From positions 2,232,001-2,296,000 of the forward strand of contig NZ_BAAAPK010000001.1 in NCBI RefSeq assembly GCF_039531105.1: a DNA stretch of 64,000 nucleotides. The letters are read 5' to 3'. The number at the start of each line of letters is the position of its first letter. The stretch's first letter is position 1. This DNA comes from Microbacterium lacus (lineage in GTDB: Bacteria > Actinomycetota > Actinomycetes > Actinomycetales > Microbacteriaceae). The notes beneath the pieces were generated by a model that did not search any database, was not told the origin of the DNA, and was given only the letters and a program-made list of their open reading frames with translations. This document shows, one piece after another, positions 60,080 to 64,000 of this stretch. The position numbers and the translations under genes are program-made.

Positions 60080-61603
60080 ATGGCAACGACCGACGTGACG
60101 CCGCAGACCGGGAGCGTCCGTGTGTCCGACGGCGCGGCCCCGACGCTCAGCCGCTCGGATAGCCGGGTCATCTGGCTCCTGCTCGGTGCCGCGTTCGTCG
60201 CGATCCTGAACGAGACGACCATGGGTGTCGCGATCCCGCACCTCATCGATGATCTCGACATCACGGCGGTCGCCGCGCAGTGGCTGACCACGGCCTTCAT
60301 GCTCACGATGGCGGTCGTGATCCCGATCTCGGGCTTCCTCCTGCAGAGATTCACGACGCGGGCGATGTTCATCGCCGCCATGAGCCTGTTCTCGCTCGGC
60401 ACCCTGATCGCGTTCGTCTCCCCCGGCTTCCCCCTCCTGGTCGTGGCACGCGTCGTACAGGCCTCCGGCACGGCGATCATGATGCCGCTGCTGATGACGA
60501 CGATCATGAACACCGTGCCGCCGCAGATCCGCGGCCGCATGATGGGTCGGGTCAGCGTCGTGATCTCACTGGCACCGGCGATCGGCCCGAGCATGTCCGG
60601 CCTGCTGCTGGACACCGTCGGCTGGCGCTGGATCTTCGGCATCATCCTGCCGCTCGCGCTGCTCGCCCTCGCGGTGGGTGCGCGGTGGATCCACAACCTC
60701 GGCGAGACGTCGGACGCACCGATCGATGTGCTCTCGGTGATCCTGTCCGCTCTCGGTTTCGGCGGTCTCGTCTTCGGTCTCAGCAAGATCGGCGGAGGCG
60801 GCCACGGCGGAAGCGGGGCGGATGCCGCATCCGCCGCCGCGATGTCGACGACCACCCTGATCGCATCGTTCGCCATCGGCGGCGTCGCCCTGGCGCTGTT
60901 CATCTGGCGGCAGGTGCGCCTGCAGCGCAGAGACCGCGCACTTCTGGACCTCCGCGTCTTCCGCTCGCTGAACTTCAGTCTCGCGATCACGCAGATGGCG
61001 GTCATGTCGCTCGCGTTCTTCGGTGCGATCACCGTCATCCCGCTCTACATGCAGACCGTGCTCGACGTCTCGGCGCTCGTGACGGGTCTCGTCGTCCTGC
61101 CCGGAGCCCTCGCGATGGGCTTCGCCGGACCCGTGATCGGTCGCATCTACGACCGCTTCGGCACGCGCGTCCTGCTCGTGCCGGGCGCCGTCGTGGTCAG
61201 CGCGCTGCTCTGGACCTTCACGACGTTCGATCAGAACACGCCTGTCTGGGTGGTCGCCGTCGCGCAGACCATCCTGTCGGTGGGCCTCGCCCTGTCGTTC
61301 ACGCCGCTGTTCACCGCGTCGCTCGCGTCGCTCCAGCCGCGCTTCTACTCGTACGGCTCCGCGATCGTCGGCACGGTGCAGCAGGTGGCCGGTGCCGCCG
61401 GGATCGCGCTCATGGTGACCGTGTTCGCCTCGGTCGGCGCCGCGGCGGCCGGTACCGGACTGGATGAGTTCGCTGCCGGCGCGGAGGGCGCGCACGCAGC
61501 GTTCCGCATCGCGGCGATCCTCTCGCTTCCGCTCATCGTCGGCGCCTTCCTCATCCGCAAGCCGGCGGACCAGCCGTCCCCGGCGGGGACGCCGGTGCAC
61601 TGA
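60080..61603 (+). CDS. MFS transporter, DHA2 family multidrug exporter
   Basis: A 507-residue proton-driven exporter with about 14 transmembrane helices. Motif A-like segments are LLQRFTTRAMFIAAM and GRIYDRFGTRVLLVPG; the DHA2-type opening WLLLGAAFVAILNETTMGVAIPHLIDDL is clear, and motif C is in SLAPAIGPSMSGLLLDTVGWRWIFGI. A Gly/His/Ser-rich loop (GGGGHGGSGADAAS) separates the halves. Its ATG has GAGGAGA upstream. Likely exports drugs or toxic compounds; no regulator gene is next to it. Confidence 0.94.
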   Translation: MATTDVTPQTGSVRVSDGAAPTLSRSDSRVIWLLLGAAFVAILNETTMGVAIPHLIDDLDITAVAAQWLTTAFMLTMAVVIPISGFLLQRFTTRAMFIAAMSLFSLGTLIAFVSPGFPLLVVARVVQASGTAIMMPLLMTTIMNTVPPQIRGRMMGRVSVVISLAPAIGPSMSGLLLDTVGWRWIFGIILPLALLALAVGARWIHNLGETSDAPIDVLSVILSALGFGGLVFGLSKIGGGGHGGSGADAASAAAMSTTTLIASFAIGGVALALFIWRQVRLQRRDRALLDLRVFRSLNFSLAITQMAVMSLAFFGAITVIPLYMQTVLDVSALVTGLVVLPGALAMGFAGPVIGRIYDRFGTRVLLVPGAVVVSALLWTFTTFDQNTPVWVVAVAQTILSVGLALSFTPLFTASLASLQPRFYSYGSAIVGTVQQVAGAAGIALMVTVFASVGAAAAGTGLDEFAAGAEGAHAAFRIAAILSLPLIVGAFLIRKPADQPSPAGTPVH

Positions 61604-61640
61604 CCCCGGCTGCCTGTCGCGCCGCGCTTCGGGACGCCAC

Positions 61641-62153
61641 TCAGTGGTGGATGAACGCCTTCAGCAGGATGATCACTCCGCCGAACGCGGCGGTGGTCAG
61701 GGCACTGCCCAGCCGCAGCCAGAAGTGGCTCGTCCATTTCGCGACCGCGAGCCACCCGAGGACGCCGAGCGCGAGCGCGTCCACAGAGAGCGCAGCCCAC
61801 ACGGCGTAGTCGTCGTCGATGAAACGCGAGACGCCGAGGAACAGGACCGCGATCGGCAGCAGCGAGATCAACAGCATCCCCAGAGAGTGACGTCCCGCCG
61901 CGCGCAGGCTTTCGGGGAGGGTCGCCCTTCCCTCACTGGCCGCGAGGCGCGCGAGCGTCCCCGCGTACACGTGCGCGGCGAAGAACACCAGCACGGTCAC
62001 GATGACCGTCACGAGCGCGCTGAGCGACGTCCCGGTCGCCGTGTAGCTGACCACGATCATCCCCGAAACGAGGATGAGCCCGTAGACCGCCTCCTCGGAC
62101 ATGAGGATCCTCGTCACGCGAGGCGTCGTGCCCAGAATCTTCTCATCCGTCAT
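61641..62153 (-). CDS. Four-helix membrane protein of unknown function
   Basis: A 170-residue protein with four transmembrane helices at about residues 22-42, 46-66, 96-116 and 125-165 (as a pair). Between the second and third is a polar loop with ARLAASEGRATLPESLRAAGRH. No family is recognised with confidence. ATG at 62153 has GAGG upstream. The gene for a small Cys-rich protein lies 55 bases upstream on the same strand and may be in the same transcript. It converges on the MFS gene. Confidence 0.8.
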   Translation of the reverse strand: MTDEKILGTTPRVTRILMSEEAVYGLILVSGMIVVSYTATGTSLSALVTVIVTVLVFFAAHVYAGTLARLAASEGRATLPESLRAAGRHSLGMLLISLLPIAVLFLGVSRFIDDDYAVWAALSVDALALGVLGWLAVAKWTSHFWLRLGSALTTAAFGGVIILLKAFIHH

Positions 62154-62208
62154 TCCCGGACCTCCCCGACAAGCCTGCCAGAGGGCGCCGCGGATTGCGG
62201 ACCGAGGG

Positions 62209-62331
62209 TCAGTCGGAGGTGCCGCAGGCCGATCCACCGCAGCAGGAGGAGGCCTGACCACCCAGGAGGTTCTTCGTCTCGTCGAGGACGGGGAGAAGGG
62301 TCACAGGCGCGGACTGCTGCTGGTCGGTCAT
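62209..62331 (-). CDS. Small Cys-rich protein of about 40 residues (unrecognised)
   Basis: A 40-residue frame starting MTDQQQSAPVTLLPVLDETK and ending ASSCCGGSACGTSD. The C-terminal CCGGSAC motif could bind a metal or carry a modification. ATG at 62331 lies 7 bases after TACGAT, so it fits the leaderless pattern; an in-frame ATG at 62340 would add three residues. It lies between the four-helix protein and the Fpg/Nei glycosylase genes on the same strand. No homologue is known to me; it is easily missed because of its size. Confidence 0.55.
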   Translation of the reverse strand: MTDQQQSAPVTLLPVLDETKNLLGGQASSCCGGSACGTSD

Positions 62332-62338
62332 GGGTTCC

Positions 62339-62344
62339 ATCGTA
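62339..62344 (-). promoter_or_regulatory. Putative -10 box (TACGAT) for the small Cys-rich gene
   Basis: TACGAT on the minus strand ends 7 bases before the ATG at 62331. It overlaps the alternative upstream ATG at 62340. Confidence 0.4.
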
Positions 62345-62366
62345 ATCACCTCGTCGTCCTCCGGGC

Positions 62367-63227
62367 TCACCCGAGCGACTCACCCGCGGTCTGGCAGGTC
62401 GCGCAGTACTGAGCGGCGGCGCCGGAGAACGTGAACGTGCGGATCTCGTCCCCGCACACGGGACATGCCCTTCCCGCTTTGCGATGCACCGTCAACGCCG
62501 CGTGCTTCGCGGCCTTCAGATCGGCCGGCGCGACACCGCGGCGCGCATCCCGCGCGGCGGAGAGGACCTGCACGGTCGCCGCGTACAGACGACCGACCTC
62601 GTCGGATGTGAGGTTCGCGGCATGCGCGACGGGCGACACGCGCGCCGCGTGCAGGATCTCGTCGGAATAGGCGTTGCCGATCCCGGCGAGCGCCGTCTGA
62701 TCCTGCAGGAGCGCTTTGATCTGCTTCCGCCGACCCGCGAGCAACGCGGCGAATGTCGCCGTGTCCACCTCGCCCGCGAGGGGATCCGGTCCGAGCTTCG
62801 CGACGGCCGGCACCTCGTCGGGACGCGGGACGATGTGGACCGTCAGTGACTTCCACTGCCCGGCATCCGTCAAATCCACACCCTCCCCCGGAGCCGCATC
62901 GGATCCGAAGCGCAGACGCGCCATGAGCGTCGCCTCACCCACCCGCGAGCGACCCTCGGGACTGCTGTCGTGCCAGAGCACCCACCCGTCGTGCCCGAAG
63001 TGCACGATCACGTGCCGCGGTGCACCGGCATCCGTCGTCATCGCCAGATCGATCATCTTCGCGTGACGGGTCACCCCCGTCACGGTCGATCCGACGATCT
63101 CCTCGACGCCCGCCACCGGCGACTTCAGGGCTTTCGGCAGCATCACGTCGAACGAGCGCACACGCAGTCCGCGCGTGCGCTCGTTCAGGAACGACGCGAG
63201 CTCTTCGACCTCCGGCGACTCCGGCAT
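62367..63227 (-). CDS. Fpg/Nei-family DNA glycosylase (AP lyase)
   Basis: A 286-residue base-excision repair enzyme. It starts MPESPEVEELASFLN (the catalytic Pro and Glu of the PE start), continues with VRSFDVMLPKAL, the H2TH domain ALLQDQTALAGIGNAYSDEI, and ends with a zinc finger CPVCGDEIRTFTFSGAAAQYCATC. It removes damaged bases from DNA; FPG versus endonuclease VIII specificity cannot be assigned by sequence. The ATG at 63227 starts an isolated gene between two unrelated ones. Confidence 0.92.
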   Translation of the reverse strand: MPESPEVEELASFLNERTRGLRVRSFDVMLPKALKSPVAGVEEIVGSTVTGVTRHAKMIDLAMTTDAGAPRHVIVHFGHDGWVLWHDSSPEGRSRVGEATLMARLRFGSDAAPGEGVDLTDAGQWKSLTVHIVPRPDEVPAVAKLGPDPLAGEVDTATFAALLAGRRKQIKALLQDQTALAGIGNAYSDEILHAARVSPVAHAANLTSDEVGRLYAATVQVLSAARDARRGVAPADLKAAKHAALTVHRKAGRACPVCGDEIRTFTFSGAAAQYCATCQTAGESLG

Positions 63228-63260
63228 GGCCTCATGATCGCACGCGGGCGCGCAGCCGAC

Positions 63261-64000
63261 TCAGGCGTTGACAGCGGCGCGCTGCGGTCCGGCCAGTCGC
63301 AGCCACGTCTCCACGACGGTGTCCGGGTTCAGCGACATCGATCCGATCCCCTGACCCACGAGCCACTCCGCCAGATCCGGGTGATCGCTCGGGCCCTGGC
63401 CGCAGATACCGACGTACTTGCCCGCCCGCAGACACGCCTCGATCGCCATCGACAGCATCTTCAGCACCGCCGGGTCCCGTTCGTCGAATGTCGCCGCGAC
63501 CAGTGACGAGTCGCGGTCCAGTCCCAGGGTCAGCTGCGTCATGTCGTTCGAGCCGATCGAGAAGCCGTCGAAGTACTGCAGGAATTCGTCGGCGAGCACG
63601 GCGTTCGAGGGCAACTCGCACATCATGATGACCCGCAGCCCGTTCTCGCCCCGCCGAAGCCCGTTTTCACCCAGCAGTTCGATCACGGCGTGCGCCTCCC
63701 CCACGGTCCGCACGAACGGCACCATGATCTCGACGTTCGTGAGCCCCATCTCGTCGCGCACGAACTTCAGCGCCTCGCACTCCATGTCGAAGCACGCGCG
63801 GAAGTCCTCCGAGATGTACCGCGCGGCGCCGCGGTAGCCGAGCATCGGGTTCTCCTCGTGCGGTTCGTAGACATCCCCGCCGACGAGGTTGGCGTACTCG
63901 TTCGACTTGAAGTCGCTGAGGCGGACGATGACCGGTTCCGGCGCGAAGGCGGCGGCGATCATCGAGACGCCCTCCGCCACGCGCCGCACGAAGTACTCGC
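63261..64000 (-). CDS. ppsA: Phosphoenolpyruvate synthase, C-terminal part (5' end outside window)
   Basis: About 246 residues of the PEP/pyruvate-binding C-terminal domain. Motifs are [70 protein letters not shown] and the catalytic Cys in [13 protein letters not shown], followed by [14 protein letters not shown]. The enzyme makes PEP from pyruvate and ATP in gluconeogenesis. The start and the nucleotide-binding and phosphohistidine domains lie beyond 64000. Confidence 0.93.
   Translation of the reverse strand, partial: EYFVRRVAEGVSMIAAAFAPEPVIVRLSDFKSNEYANLVGGDVYEPHEENPMLGYRGAARYISEDFRACFDMECEALKFVRDEMGLTNVEIMVPFVRTVGEAHAVIELLGENGLRRGENGLRVIMMCELPSNAVLADEFLQYFDGFSIGSNDMTQLTLGLDRDSSLVAATFDERDPAVLKMLSMAIEACLRAGKYVGICGQGPSDHPDLAEWLVGQGIGSMSLNPDTVVETWLRLAGPQRAAVNA

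Noticed and set aside
1..64000. tRNA or rRNA genes
   Set aside because: I saw no cloverleaf-like element with the T-loop consensus and no rRNA sequence in the intergenic spaces. A tRNAscan run would settle this.

Overview
This window looks like chromosome from a high-GC Gram-positive actinobacterium, most likely the family Microbacteriaceae and close to Microbacterium. The base composition is high in G+C (about two thirds or more by eye), genes end and begin in 4-base GTGA or ATGA overlaps, and many starts are GTG. Several gene neighbourhoods match ones I know from Mycobacterium tuberculosis: AdnA/AdnB helicases, DUF3107, a ferritin-like protein and a DEAD-box helicase; the MgtE-CBS, DUF1003, Mrp, TatB and O-methyltransferase cluster; and the dapE/dapD and fdx-dapC pairs. 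Coding density is very high. I see no tRNA, rRNA, CRISPR array, prophage or classical insertion sequence. The species call is inference from gene content.

Layout. 1-8.9 kb: AdnB-like (cut by the window edge) and AdnA-like helicase-nucleases, DUF3107, a small membrane protein, a ferritin-like protein, a DEAD-box RNA helicase and a SHOCT membrane protein. 9-14.9 kb: PHP phosphoesterase, membrane endonuclease/exonuclease/phosphatase protein, Xaa-Pro aminopeptidase, gamma-glutamyltransferase-like enzyme and an alpha/beta hydrolase. 14.9-19.8 kb: a stress-protein-like membrane protein, a soluble MgtE/CBS protein, DUF1003, Mrp, TatB and an O-methyltransferase. 19.8-24.3 kb: DUF3117, a PIG-V-like mannosyltransferase, dapE and dapD (lysine/diaminopimelate synthesis) and polyphosphate kinase 2. 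24.4-27.9 kb: a GMC oxidoreductase fused to an extra domain, plus a partner alpha/beta hydrolase. 27.9-33 kb: citrate synthase, dapC, a 7Fe ferredoxin, a small membrane protein, azlCD amino-acid exporter and its XRE-cupin regulator. 33-42.2 kb: TypA/BipA and a peptide ABC transporter (lipoprotein, two permeases, fused double ATPase) interrupted by a PH-domain gene on the other strand. 42.3-44.5 kb: a CPBP protease-like protein and an AbiEi/nuclease-like gene bracketed by two related 67-base palindromes. 44.5-49.2 kb: the glycine cleavage genes gcvT-gcvH-gcvP behind a tandem glycine riboswitch. 49.2-57.2 kb: MarP-type serine protease, an NrtR-like regulator with nadA-nadB-nadC-cysteine desulfurase, and a glycosyltransferase. 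57.2-64 kb: an ABC exporter, DUF1345, an MFS exporter, small membrane and Cys-rich proteins, an Fpg/Nei glycosylase and the end of phosphoenolpyruvate synthase.

How the genes work together. Three dap genes supply diaminopimelate for peptidoglycan and lysine. The nad operon makes quinolinate and nicotinate mononucleotide, with its own cysteine desulfurase probably building the NadA cluster. The gcv genes answer to glycine. AdnAB and the glycosylase are DNA repair.

The most unusual signals are: the palindrome-flanked nuclease-like gene, where the two palindromes differ by paired (compensatory) changes; a very consistent architecture in which a TANNNT -10 box ends 6 or 7 bases before the start codon, at about a dozen genes (leaderless transcription); an unannotated-looking 40-residue Cys-rich protein near 62.3 kb; a GMC-oxidoreductase fusion with an internal ribosome binding site and start; and an ABC permease carrying about 170 extra residues.
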